Shown here in pieces: positions 33,701 through 41,400 of a stretch of 64,000 bases of DNA (its first letter is position 1; each line of letters opens with the position of its first letter). Source of the DNA: Flectonema sp. DT1601. Lineage: Eukaryota; Euglenozoa; Diplonemea; Diplonemida; Diplonemidae. Location of the stretch: the NCBI GenBank assembly GCA_964019425.1, contig OZ025799.1:930001-994000 (forward strand), read 5' to 3'. The notes below the pieces were generated by a model, which saw nothing but the letters and a program-made list of their open reading frames with translations, was not told the origin of the DNA and ran no database searches. The translations under genes and the position numbers were made by a program.

Positions 33701-33766
33701 CTTTGGAGCCATGTCGTAACCTTCATCGAAGACCTCCGTGTCTTCAAAGTAACCCCCTCGTGGCAT
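24785..33766 (-). CDS. giant type II membrane protein with LVIVD-type propeller ectodomain
   Basis: An uninterrupted frame of 2993 residues from the ATG at 33766; the frame extends 18 codons further but only to a GTG. A cytosolic Ser/Pro-rich tail of about 110 residues precedes one membrane helix (about 111-132, CAVIILLICTLLVVFVFL) flanked by Lys and then Asp clusters, giving type II topology with a large exterior part. Residues about 170-520 hold repeats of the form YxAxGxxGLxIxDI and VHIIDVSNP, typical of LVIVD beta-propeller repeats. The next 2200 residues are beta-rich, with many N-x-S/T sites and scattered Cys pairs; I recognise no family. Near 2790-2860 there is a charged helix and a Cys/Trp-rich motif with CAKKCRRG, followed by amphipathic alanine-rich helices. 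It is probably a surface or adhesion-type protein. The upstream sequence ends CACACCCAG before ATCACTACTAAC and the ATG, so a 5'-UTR splice acceptor is possible. Confidence 0.88.
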   Translation of the reverse strand: MPRGGYFEDTEVFDEGYDMAPKESKEDDFGLGDHSHKASFKSRGARRRSSSPAGSPKSSPASPKSSAADSGYLTQPLANSGFMDEMDEGLIAVENNEEPPTKEKKSKCKSYTACAVIILLICTLLVVFVFLRSDDDDSSADETTSPAMKTPLPAGTPTPAPGPHTRAPGSGPYYSKKSQSKEFAGAKNVATSGNLVYAAKGTDGLYILNIETFANVGYLAIRAEEIAVSEDGRTVVVTDSSAGSVHIIDVSNPAAPARVNSILTGARNEENMNDALTLQIYDNTLYISDEATGLQIYDIETPSKPNRHVLKFGKSVGTPVDTFVGTDGIAYVLRDGQLSSLDISVKTNPLVVSPPAEIYARGVDVAVKVTGTKKIAYIIDEIGQLHVVNVSNPTALVVDVAIDFTGHDGDKVISAVDTPAPGSAPAGPVKSKPHCHTFPVSHGALMACNGQLQLVGIEESGNVDDGELSVTILEPTDVLSFHVVGDKLYVVKTDGLALFEWINDSTTSRGVATAGTGTTPSGPNPPSQTTTDPDDISHLKPVFMKLFKHLSNIDINLADYGLGQTDLPSPIDAKNLVPGLKGLVQMTSSVERYFDLFSGHLQGVPTLDGLAEVIQNNIPMPSSEFDLQPSDVYGGTFDVLDDELIVKLQLSCNTHKSNLLLFFAEQIQGVLKDISGLDALFDFIGTASMAIPVPDLSDKVHFEANALLDVAIGINISDIAATRKMSTADLLDRAFLRINMYEAGIKVTIDPLEFDFGKVAVKDGIFSLALGVKPNTTQFASPATFSFADLENMAMSDLLFHQVSPKPYASLNIELPVQFKDTVAPSGAVFTPIIELRDSDLLDGKFHIFDLDVDLTYFLENGFISKITDSLDSIVSSITSSGDQNLINKVASTMSDDLLHGIDGRVNFTSTLDKYVSLLSKYRKMSGDYSPALKLDTSAGVGLAQSDQFQNTLLKAMGLNPKTDKLSEKFSEIQVHLGLAADLASADPDFGFEKLGEYLALKPEYALTRSNAHAILKLLPDSIKSKFAFSNPVGFPIDSLGNSFDPTNSAYLPDISSVLGANGTFSIMGLAGKLAGITQTFGKNDEFQMALFDLLKGRFPSVLSRFETNATTLFPTDLLTGDKFDWSNYLQEVSTVLGMGTTGIELADDLKTIFGKTPTVQGLMSFVKNIFADTMSDYFGNNLCAHLPFEFEGRIVSKNGARYLMIELVLDFTIPNLVSGSLVNPSLDFALEKLGLKELESTIEGAFSLLPDGTRIAADLFLNVEAGVNLDPILNVGTGGAIGLPEIFLNISKVEVLSEVSTKDLSASLDFGPGLSFGVENASFAISFDLVADIDADHPIVVISEKDGLKFSLSSLWDAIKLTSDVKVNVPVRLPILPSPVVVSLTDDNLFDDVSPKLRVTSEDFPVAVSLSQSSEVGALATDVVIDFELETTTGLVSVPFVLDSKTAFTADAIEDTLNMFNESLPDSCPLNIISTVMNLLKPDQKLLTIGGVSTVANRTIKIDALNVDPCVMASKDSTEPFLELAVHATDVLDVNFLAIEGLRLEAAGYFSSTTKDRAIELLALGSTFWNGSIEANTTVFGIACSAKAEMDTTWGLANLVADCTLHQKFFTLSAEIGYTADKCSASNFGVVNLEIPSVAMIADGEIKQRASCGLDNEPEYDIAVSASDTTFHGVTIISPEFTLSQTAVNTSGTVSRVWSGMASGGISIGAQATMTAKLTFDENEVKTFDASGTFDLGPISASINASIAGGVITGSGLFDVDLKNGIIPKMSAQFEHVSTYDAMNAHLPLWSVNGSISQLDIHGIALDTATVDFVGMYTNSSNSAGDVSWTGTVAAEGHFLDNSRAVFRAEIENDEFSSLWANITVMGSNIRFSGEAEITSDHQNNKCAAVEAEGELYITGLAKNSTINFEATSLYNGCAVAGEVLYSMEATVVSTVDIFPGFSVSDLAVDVETRVPATPQAGNDWKASIQGTANLFGASSHASLEWENGRVTMAHLDTAFTTANGLISASMELNYVDDCNVASQGTANATIRIKDLADLDITGQVSYNKCSGVVQIAGSAALGWNGPTGTSYHSLTVALTSSDNGGDPNAKLGTRDWTGSIAGMSTSGVSALFQFDTKNGTIDGMVKYEDDNVDVKVAVGTSNCTGKGTLVLKKLPHQIPAVEIDISFSRPGCQAPMWRVEGSIKKLTIPFHGKNLVIDEVSVVVENDINDKKTVEIRGDFMDGDFTMSLSFGVQPLTDVIFIGQKKSQTDISIASFTSKWYSKSTTSSPFASSSGNPAMQSSLSSAVLDTITLKINFSEKYLSVRAVGSLYGLEFESAIGIQFDGGKWKFGAYFLTSDFNGRTGMPGIVDKVLDGLKPSELSINIANSKMVIEGIQVRKGLSIRIVLGETNDQMQKMMTSAPSDFRSQIDGAKTPSKTGITGFVLQADILSTKEITVFAMLAGNIHLGGGTYFRTLALAFKISTVPEIGFLAEIDFTVGKGVNQQVLTAGGFIGLDAGGTISIGLSLDSPKPWKNPFGIGGVEVLFPLGIEMGIHVSGSPTSFSFFGGMQIGGAHGRIVIGIDIVDFSKTAFKGEIGGLSMRTLIVDVGRCQKCIVGVEDIVDGTALELLKGSFNPDPINAVVIHAGAASETIDAGMSVNIKNLKILGVLHVESANFKLDVTGIEAGLQLAPVNWGPLTITAPGDPTQGPGFQLALTLTKQQFDVRGEIKLLGLTTMLDLSVGTMGSRGTFHLSLLGLQVDVLLLVQGKPGDKDFKNVIEGSMSVGFVNDILDKAGDFFAGLADKAAVFLEDKQKKFEQAASKVRDAQRKLDAAKDKASKAIRSAQNRVRDYRIRKQRAACAKKCRRGWFGIRICWGVFRCWIMKQFSKLLVVAEKALGVAEHISHAAIDVAKGFLYVAEKAMQVAAKGLEIAKVGAQKFSGLIKKYGSLSKVFSIQSLGFKSVLTSKTTKLDLHADLIILGKAKRLDFSAELSFAEVFKGIMGTVKKAIL

Positions 33767-33879
33767 TTTTTTGTTAGTAGTGATCTGGGTGTGAGTGAAA
33801 AATAAAAAACAAAGAGACACGTTTCACAGAAGATCAACTAATTGTACACACAATATCTAATCACTAATGCAAAAGTATA

Positions 33880-34262
33880 CCTGGGGAAACACCTGACGAA
33901 AAAGATGCGATTATTAAAGGTATACAGGAATCGATCACAAACAAGTTTCCAAACACAGAACTACATCTACCCGTGCTAACAGTAGACCCTTCAAAGGGTC
34001 ACCTTGGCATTGACAAGGCTTCGTTTGCTGGACCCAGGACTAACCTAAACAAGCAGATAAAGAACCTCGATGCTAACATAGCTACAGGGTAAGGAGATAC
34101 CCGATGAGGACATTATAACCAAACCCAAGTCACGCTTCGATAAGCTCGCCATGCACCACGACCTCGCATATGCTGGAGCTGAGAGAGACTATAAAGATGA
34201 TAAGAACGTGTGTACGAAGACAGAAGCACAAGGCCGACTGGAAACTAATAAAAGGGAACACA
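33880..34262 (+). mobile_element. broken virus-like fragment with PLA2-like capsid motif
   Basis: A fossil fragment. Short readable stretches resemble the phospholipase A2-like region found in parvovirus VP1 and in minor capsid proteins of adintovirus/Polinton-type elements: a Gly-Pro-x-Thr-Asn-Leu type motif followed by an HDLAY motif. It is broken in several places and lacks any recognisable partner genes (no polymerase, integrase or major capsid seen). Age cannot be stated beyond old enough to be decayed. It abuts a LINE tail at about 34263. Confidence 0.45.
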
Positions 34263-35030
34263 AAACACACGAGCTCTCTGGCTCTTATTTTGTCACTCAT
34301 TCTCCATTGGTCACGCTCCCCTCGGAGCTGCCTCAGAGTAGAATACTAGTATCGCCTTCTGTACAAACGATACGAGAAAAAGACAGTGCGGCGACCTCAT
34401 TCACAGAGGAATCACCTATTGTGAGGCAATGGTCTGAAGGTAGGCTCGATCTGGATAACTACTGTCAAGCAGTAAGTGACTCTCTTCAAACAAATGAGAA
34501 AGCGGCGCTGCTCTCAGAAAAACTGTTGGAAGCACAATATCGTCACACGGAGTTGAGCTACCAACAGAAGACTGTTCACAAAGAACAATTGGATCAGTCG
34601 ATATTGTTGACGGATGGCCAGTGAGCTCTCTGAACAACTCTATTTGGCCAAAGACCAAATCAGAGCTCTCAAGTTTCAATTACAAACTTGGGCAATTGGT
34701 TTAAATCCTCCAGGAAAGGAAGCGCAAGAAGAGAACGAGACACCTCCACGTCCAAAGGAGCGTTTATCTCAAAAAAAGCGGATTCTGCCCTCTACCAACT
34801 TTCATAATCGCAGGAGAATCTTTCCAGATGACGATTGCTAAGTTTTAGATATTATTAGTATTTATTTATTTGTATTAATTTATCGGTATACTTATGTCTG
34901 TCGAGTCATGACGCTAATCAGATTAATTGTAAATGGCTTAAACCCCAATCCAAGTTCCCAAGGCTTGGCATAGATATGAGTGACGCCTTATTGGCCTCCT
35001 CATCCGTGAGGGGGCCAGCAATGGTTTTTT
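34263..35030 (+). mobile_element. LINE-2 3' fragment (coiled-coil tail plus 3' UTR)
   Basis: Encodes the same C-terminal coiled-coil module as the large LINE at the right end of the window: IVRQWSEGRLDLDNYCQAVS here versus IARQWSEGRIDLLENYCRAV there. It is followed by the matching tail with ALKFQLQTWAIGLNPP and a basic end. One frame change near 34612-34624 separates the two halves. After the stop near 34841 the 3' UTR (about 34935-35025) is nearly identical to 63899-64000, including the CCAAGGCTTGGCATAG hairpin. The endonuclease and RT parts are absent, so this is a 5'-truncated copy. Confidence 0.75.
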
Positions 35031-35155
35031 CTTTCCTTTTTTTCTTTTACCTTGATATGAATATTTTTTTGTTCAAAATGTGATTACTAAAAAAAAAAAA
35101 AAAAATACTGTAATTATAAATATGAGGACATGTCAAAAGTCTGGTACCGTTTTGG

Positions 35156-35545
35156 TCAACGGTAAACTGTGGGCATGTACAACTCAATCGAGACCCAACC
35201 CCGTCTGAAACATGCCCCCTCCGTCAACATTATCGACTGATCCAACTGTTCTTTATGAACAGTCTTCTGTTGATAGCTCAACTCGGAGTTGCTCTTCCAA
35301 CAGTTTTTCCGAGAGCAGCGCCACTTTCTCATTTGTCTGAAGAGAGTCACTTACCGCTTGGCAATAGTTGTCCAGTAAATCGAGTCTACCTTCCGACCAT
35401 TGCCTCACAATAGGTGATTCTTCCATCGATGAGGTCGCCGCACTGTCTTTTTCTTGTTCCGTTTGAGCAGAAGAGGATACCAGTAGTCTACTTTGAGACA
35501 GTTCAGAAGGGAGCGTGATCAATGGAGAATGAGGGATAAAAAAAA
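35156..35545 (-). mobile_element. LINE-2 tail fragment, opposite orientation
   Basis: On the minus strand this repeats the coiled-coil module (IVRQWSEGRLDLLDNYCQAV, LLSEKLLEEQ) and shares with the 34263 copy the segment HSPLxTLPSEL that the 57981-64000 element lacks. The two fragments therefore form a closer subfamily. They face each other tail to tail across about 0.5 kb. Confidence 0.7.
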
Positions 35546-35659
35546 AGGAAAGACAGGGTTTGGGAGTCCAGGAGCAATGAGTTGCTGCGATGAGAGGGAG
35601 TCGGTAATTTATTACCGTGGACGTTGATTCAAAGGGTGTTGGGGGAAATTGTTGGGAAA

Positions 35660-36195
35660 AAGGGACAATGCTTCGGACCTCCGTCGACCTTCGTTCTTCC
35701 GGCGGCAAAGGGAAACAAGAAAGAACGGGCAATGAGACAAACCTGTTAGTTGGTGTTGTGTTGTTGTTAAAAACAAAAACATAAACGCCAGGAAGTTCGA
35801 CAATGAAGACATCGACATCGATCGCTGCTCTGCAGATGTCCGGCGGGTGTTTGTCTACACTGTGTTTATTGTTTGTTTTTTTCCCAAGGTTCAACCTTGG
35901 GAAGAGAAGTAAAAAATTCCGTCAATGTTGGCCTTCCTGTTCGAAGGTGCGCACCAATGACGATAAATAGAGTGGGGGGAGAAAACCTTTGATCCAACTG
36001 GATCCCTTCACGAGCTGACATTGCCATGTGAAGTTAAATATTCTGGCGATGCCAGCTCAGGCGACTTAGCCTGCTTTTTTCTTTAAATAAAAAAAATGAA
36101 AAGATACCAACAGGTGGGGTGATGGGTTGCGCCACTGCAATCCAGTCACAAAAAGAAACAAAGGTAATCTCAAGGGTTCTCGACCCAAAGAATAA
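35660..36195 (+). repeat. repeat B, copy 1
   Basis: About 535 bp, nearly identical to 54338-54865 and 60478-60985. It includes CCTCCGTCGACC, a perfect palindrome CCCAAGGTTCAACCTTGGG (35884-35902), a run ending CTTTAAATAAAAAAAATG, and the closing GGTAATCTC. The upstream 150 bp of the other two copies is missing here. The minus-strand frame in it opens only with a TTG codon, so I do not call it a gene. Confidence 0.8.
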
Positions 36196-36303
36196 GGTCA
36201 GAAAAGTAGTGTGTCAAAAGTGTCCAAAAATAAGTGTGGAAAAGTGGTTAAAAAATACTGTAGTAAGCTGACGGCTACCCCACTGTACAAGAATCAGTTT
36301 ATG

Positions 36304-36910
36304 ATATTTTTGCTCGATTTTTTTTTTATTTAATCGGGCTGACCCCCATCTACGCGAATAAGCACTTCGATTTATTTCCAGGTGAGAGACTCATCCATGG
36401 TTGACCGTAAAGAGGAAACTGCGAAATCTCGGTTGTGAGTTTGAAGGATGCTCTTCAGATTTAGGAATTCCGACTATTAGTCGGGCAGGATCACATGTTT
36501 CCGCGCATTTAAATGCAGCTTTGGTCGGCACATTTACTCCTCACAGCAATTTTGTGGTCCACTTTTCCGTTTTTGCCTATTTCTGATAAGGAAATAAAAT
36601 TTTGACTGATATATCAGTCATTCCTTTTTTTTGCGAACAAATTTTGGACATTGAAAAAGATTTTCAAAAAAAAATTGTAAAAATTTCGATCGAAGCGGCA
36701 TTTTAATGCGCTGCATCGTTGGGTTCATTTCCGTCCGAAATCGGGAGGTTGGCATCACATACTTGTCACCCGAATTGAGAAAAGAGATTTTGTGGTTTAC
36801 TAAATCAGCTCAGCCGTGGACAAGTACCAAAACTAAAAATTAATCGAAGGGTCTAATTTTACACTGCTGGTCCAGCGGGATCCAGAGAAAAAATAATCGA
36901 GCAAAAATAT
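36304..36910. repeat. inverted-repeat pair, possible TA-flanked element
   Basis: ATATTTTTGCTCGATT at 36304-36319 is an exact reverse complement of 36895-36910. Both ends lie at TA dinucleotides, so a small Tc1/mariner-type non-autonomous element is possible. It overlaps the better supported element at 36614-37390, so one of them is partial or they are interleaved. Confidence 0.35.
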
Positions 36911-37390
36911 ATTAAAGAGTACTAAGCATGTGCCGGTGAGGCAGATTGTTACTACCTGTCTTTTTGGACCTACTTTGATACTTAATGATCATTATCACCA
37001 CCACAGATGCAACATTTTCCTTACATAATTGCTACCAGGGTTGATTTGTTAGTAAAAAGGTGCATATCTCTTGAGTGCGGGAGAAAGAAAAAAAATAGTA
37101 AAAAAAAAAAATTAGGGGTGTTTTTTACTCAGATTTTCTCGATCTTTCCATTCCAGGTCTGGGATTAATATTTATCATTGAGTAGTACCAAGGAAATCTT
37201 GCAAAGAGACGTTTATCTCCTTTTAGCAGCACTTACCATGTTTAAAAGTATATCCCTATGCCTAATTTTACAGATCGCACCCTCCCCGATTCCAAAAAAT
37301 AAAAAATCTAGCAAAAGTAACATATCGTGTAACCTTGCTCAGGCGGTGAGAAAATGGTGTTTTTTGTTCGCAAAAAAAAGGAATGACTGA
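36614..37390. mobile_element. Tc1/mariner-like MITE, 777 bp, perfect 28-bp TIRs
   Basis: The left end (36614-36641, starting TCAGTCATTCC then T8 and GCGAACAAA) is an exact reverse complement of the right end (37363-37390). Both sides are flanked by TA, the target duplication of Tc1/mariner transposons. No transposase frame is present, so it is non-autonomous. The intact terminal repeats suggest a fairly young insertion. Confidence 0.7.
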
Positions 37391-37399
37391 TATATATAT

Positions 37400-37522
37400 T
37401 TTTTTTTTCTGCCTCTCTCTTAATTCCGTTCGTTTCTTTGAAACAAAAATTCATTTGAATATTATTCCTTGGTCAGCATCTGTCATTGTCGCCCTTTGGG
37501 CCTGTTAAAAAAAAAAAAAAAT
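37400..37522 (-). repeat. repeat D fragment
   Basis: Reverse-complement copy of the middle part of repeat D: CTGCCTCTCTCTTAATTC, the TTCGTTTCTTTGAAAC palindromic area, and GCCCTTTGGGCCTGTT. It ends in an A-run. Full copies flank the satellite arrays. Confidence 0.7.
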
Positions 37523-37534
37523 AAAAAGAAAGCG

Positions 37535-37681
37535 AGATTTTCGCTATTGGGGGGTCCAATAATTCCATTTTCGCTATTCAGTAAAAGAATTTTTTTTTTT
37601 TTCGCTGTTCACTGAATATGATAATTTTTTTTCTCCATTCAGTAACAAAAAAAAAAAAATTTTCGCTGTTCATGAAAAAAA
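37535..37681. repeat. TTCGCT-TTCAGT mini-repeats
   Basis: Four loosely repeated units of TTTTCGCT(A/G)TTCA with interspersed T or A runs and inverted TTCAGT/ACTGAA pairs. It immediately precedes the LINE-1 fragment and may be its insertion junction. Confidence 0.45.
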
Positions 37682-39155
37682 GTGGATCAAGCCCTACGCA
37701 CCCTAGACAGGGAATCGGCAAAGATAGGACTGTGCCTCAGGCCCGCCAAGTGCCAGACGTATGTCTTACAGGAGAGCCCAGTCGAGCTCCCGTCCGGCTG
37801 GGGATTGGAAGGCATGGGGAGCCCCCTCTTTAACGGGGACTTCCTAGGTTCACCTTTCGGATCGATCACACATGTCCGGAACTTCGTAACGCAGAAGGTC
37901 AGCAAGCTACAGGACAAGGCCCGTCTGATCGCAGGCATGGAAGACAGACAGGCAGCCCTAGTCCTACTTAGACAGTGCTCGGGCTTTTGCGAAGTCACAC
38001 ACCTGATGCGGAGCTGCTCATTCGATATAACGGAACAGCTGCAGATGGTAGATGAAGTCGTCAGGGGGACTGCCTCAGAGGTACTAGGACAGGGTCTGGA
38101 AGGCTTGAGATGGATCCAGGCGCAGCTTCCCACGCGGATGGGCGGACTCGGCCTCCGTTCATGCACAAAACACAGGAATGCCGCCCTTTTAGGTTCGCTA
38201 GGACTAGTAAAGGATACCTGCGTAAGCCTTTGGCGAGACTACAAATGTGACCTAAGTTCGCAGATCCAAGAAACGCTGAACAAAGAACTGCCGGATAGCC
38301 TAAAGCTGGAGGGCACATATAACCCACAACGCTTCACCTCAGCCAGGCTAGACCAGGTCATACGGGACAAGCTGCTGGAGGAAGCGACGCCAACCGACAA
38401 GAACGATGCCGAAAGCGAGTGCGTGGCTACAGTGCCCGGATGAGGAGTGCTACATAGGCTCCGACATATTCCGTATCGCCTGCGGACTACGACTCGGGAC
38501 AGCTTTGTTCTCAGAAGATGAGGCCTGCCGTGCTTGCAAAAAAACACAGGATGCGTACGGATACCATGCCTCTGTCTGCATCGACGGCGGGGATATCCAC
38601 CGCAGACACGATAAAGTGAGGGAAGAATTTATCGGCATCTGTCGTTCGGCGGGCTTGGCAACGATGAGGGAACCCAAATACCTCGTCGGATACAACAAGC
38701 AGCGACCTGCAGACTGGTACTGCCCGCAAGGATTGAGCGAGGGAGTCGGACGGGCGTTTGACGTCACGATCGTCAACCCAGGGGCATCCAGGAACTACAA
38801 CAAGCCGGGCCAAGCAGCCAGTGATGCGGAAGCCGCAAAGTCAGGCAAGTACTCGACCTTATGTGCAAAGTACGGAATAAATTTTTCCCCGATTGCCCTT
38901 GAAGTCTACGGAGGTTTAGGCCCACAAGCAGTGAGGACGCTAAGCCGACTGTCGCAGCTGCGCGCCCTTGTCACGACGTTACCCCTACGAGAAGTTGCAG
39001 GCCTGTATGCCAGGAGGGTCTCAACCCAATTGGTGGTCTGCACTGCAGAAGCCCTCAGAGCAAGAGGAGCATCGCTCACACACCAAGCGACGTCATCCGC
39101 AAGCAAGCTGCACACGCCACATACGCCGTCGGCACCGAACACATCCGATGACGGA
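37682..39155 (+). mobile_element. LINE-1 fragment: RT thumb, zinc finger, restriction-like endonuclease
   Basis: Two overlapping frames (37682-38443 and about 38406-39155) form one damaged ORF with a single frameshift near 38405-38420. The first frame begins just after the RT catalytic motif with GLCLRPAKCQTYVLQ, followed by thumb-like sequence (PTRMGGLGLRSC). The second has a C-x2-C...H-x4-C knuckle (CRACKKTQDAYGYHASVC), then HRRHDKVR, RPADWYCPQG, FDVTIVNP, KSGKYSTLC and IALEVYGGLG. This is the PD-(D/E)XK-like endonuclease arrangement of R2/CRE/NeSL-type non-LTR elements. The 5' part, including the FADD box, is missing. GC content and codon use are higher than in the host genes nearby. Confidence 0.8.
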
Positions 39156-40342
39156 GTTGAATTACCAGGTGAGATTTGGACTGTTAGCTTTTGGCTAAGG
39201 CCCTCCCTGAAAAGCAAGAACAAAAAAACTACTCACACCTGAAGAAAACATACACAAAGAACACACTGTAAGCTGTGTGTGTATTTTGTGTTTGTCACAA
39301 CAGGAGAGAAAAGAAAGAATGTCAAGGTTGGTCACCTTGCCTATCAACGCACAACATTGGTGGTCTCTACTAGACCCTGAGTGATCCCACTGGATCTCTC
39401 ATCGTTCATAGTACCTATGTGAAGTTATAAAATCAAAGGTAAACTATGAACTACAAATGACTTAGCCTGTTATTATAATGCCACAGGCAGGCCCTGCATT
39501 CAGCAACTATCCAGCAGTGCTTGGATGTCCTGATCTTCTTCTAAAAAAAAGAAAGAAAAACAAAACTGTAGCTGGGATCACTCAGGATCAACAGACTACC
39601 AATGCTACCTGTTGTACTTGCTCACTATGGGGGGTGATGCCAAACACCCAGAAGTACTAAACTGCTTTCCTTCTTGCTGCCCAGGAGTTTCTGACCAGAA
39701 CTAATAGAAAATAAAAAGTAGATGGGAAACAATAAAAAGTAAAATGCATGCATATAACTGAAGTTAAACAAGACAAATGAAGTAACAGACCAGAACAGAA
39801 AGAGAATAAAAAGAAAAGATATAGGCAAGAGTGATTGTAATAGAAGATTACAAATAAAAAAATGCAAGTATCAACACATGATCAAGAGGAGTTGAATTAC
39901 CAGGTGAGATTTGGACTGTTAGCTTTTGGCTAAGGCCCTCCCTGAAGAGCAAGAACAAAAAAACTACTCACACCTGAAGAAAACATACACAAAGAACACA
40001 CTGTAAGCTGTGTGTGTATTTTGTGTTTGTCACAACAGGAGAGAAAAGAAAGAATGTCAAGGTTGGTCACCTTGCCTATCAACGCACAACATTGGTGGTC
40101 TCTACTAGACCCTGAGTGATCCCACTGGATCTCTCATCGTTCATAGTACCTATGTGAAGTTATAAAATCAAAGGTAAACTATGAACTACAAATGACTTAG
40201 CCTGTTATTATAATGCCACAGGCAGGCCCTGCATTCAGCAACTATCCAGCAGTGCTAGGATGTCCTGATCTTCTTCTAAAAAAAAGAAAGAAAAACAAAA
40301 CTGTAGCTGGGATCACTCAGGATCAACAGACTACCAATGCTA
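39156..40342 (+). repeat. repeat A, two tandem units (period 735 bp)
   Basis: The stretch starting GTTGAATTACCAGGTGAGAT at 39156 recurs at 39891, with nearly identical sequence for about 450 bp before the second unit is interrupted at 40343. The first unit ends with the small ATG frame MQVSTHDQ..., which recurs more completely at 41253. Reverse-oriented copies lie at 52424-54013 and 57272-57980. Function unknown. The start looks like a splice donor context (CAG then GTGAGA), which may be coincidence. Confidence 0.8.
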
Positions 40343-41032
40343 TCTTAGTTTACTCAGGGAATGATCACCAAGTCCACTTTTGTGCTCTCTTTTCTTACTT
40401 GTTTTTACTTTAAAATTTTCTGGTTAAAAATACCAAAAAATCTGCCGTGACCAGGAATCGAACCCCCGACCACGGCTACGTAAGCGATTTAAGGTCGACG
40501 ACCATAACCACTCGGCTATGCAGGCTCTGGTACGTTGAAAATTATTTTACACTTATTACTTTTCTGTCCTAGCGGAACGGAAAATGAAAAATGTCCTTCC
40601 TTATCTAAAATGCACTCTGCACCTAAGATGTTGGTTCAGCAGTGGCTTATCGAATTTATTAGCTCTCGTTGCACTGGTTAGCGCTGTGTTTGAGACGTTA
40701 TAGTTTATCGGTACACTTTTAACTTATATTTTTAATTCCTTTCCAGCAAATTTTGCTCTTCTTTCTGTTTATATTAAAACAAAAGAATTTCCCACCCATC
40801 CCACCCTGGGTGTTTCTTCTTGAGGTTCGTTTATTGTATACCTGTTGTTTTTGGCTTGTTGCACCGCTCTTACCTCGGTGCTTTTCAAAGTCTTGGGTTT
40901 CTGACCTCTTGAAGATGCAACATTACCCCGACGTCAGTAGTTTATGTTTTATTTCATTGATTCACTATAATTTTATTATCCCTTTGTTTATTCAGTCTCA
41001 ATTACACAATATGGACGATGATGATTATTCCC
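40343..41032 (-). mobile_element. insertion carrying a tRNA-like region with LINE-2 flanks
   Basis: It splits repeat A. Reverse-complemented, it aligns along most of its length with 59411-60075. Shared landmarks include CTGACGTCGGGGT, CTTCAAGAGGTC, CACCGAGG(C/T)AAGAGCGGTGC and CTCAAGAAGAAACACCCAGG. The ends (TCAGGGAATGATCAC and ATGATTATTCCC) correspond to LINE-2 RT sequence on both sides of the insert in the other copy. It is therefore a displaced LINE-2 piece containing the same insert. Confidence 0.65.
40441..40526 (-). other. tRNA-derived region (degenerate)
   Basis: On the minus strand it has box A TAGCCGAGTGG and box B GGTTCGATTCC at a Leu/Ser-like spacing, similar to a type II tRNA. 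The acceptor stem does not pair and the T stem has only two good pairs, so it is not a working tRNA. A pol III promoter for a SINE-like RNA is plausible. Confidence 0.6.
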
Positions 41033-41400
41033 TGTTGTACTTGCTCACTATGGGGGGTGATGCCAAACACCCAGAAGTACTAAACTGCTTTCCTTCTTGC
41101 TGCCCAGGAGTTTCTGACCAGAACTAATAGAAAATAAAAAGTAGATGGGAAACAATAAAAAGTAAAATGGATATAACTGAAGTTAAACAAGACAAATGAA
41201 GTAACAGACCAGAACAGAAAGAGGATTGTAATAGAAGATTACAAATAAAAAAATGCAAGTATCAACACATAATCAAGATACACCAGCAGCTAACAAACAA
41301 CATAAAATTGAAGATCAGTTGCCAGAGTATTTCAACCATGGTAGAATACTTGCCCCTCTGGCAGGGATTATCCCAGACTTGTCCTTTAATTTAGTTGGAC
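41033..41400 (+). repeat. repeat A, continuation after the insertion
   Basis: Resumes at CTGTTGTACTTGCTCAC and continues through AGAAGTACTAAACTGC to the short frame MQVSTHNQDTPAANKQHKIE. That frame is identical in most residues to minus-strand frames at 53148-53336 and 57820-57975. The small conserved frame may be the start of a transposon protein. Confidence 0.7.

Noticed and set aside
33767-33820. Longer N-terminus of the giant protein
   Set aside because: The upstream extension begins with GTG, and the natural ATG at 33766 gives a sensible cytosolic tail.
40441-40526. Functional tRNA gene
   Set aside because: Box A and B fit, but the acceptor and T stems do not pair; treated as tRNA-derived. 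The same applies to 50056-50131 and 59908-59993.
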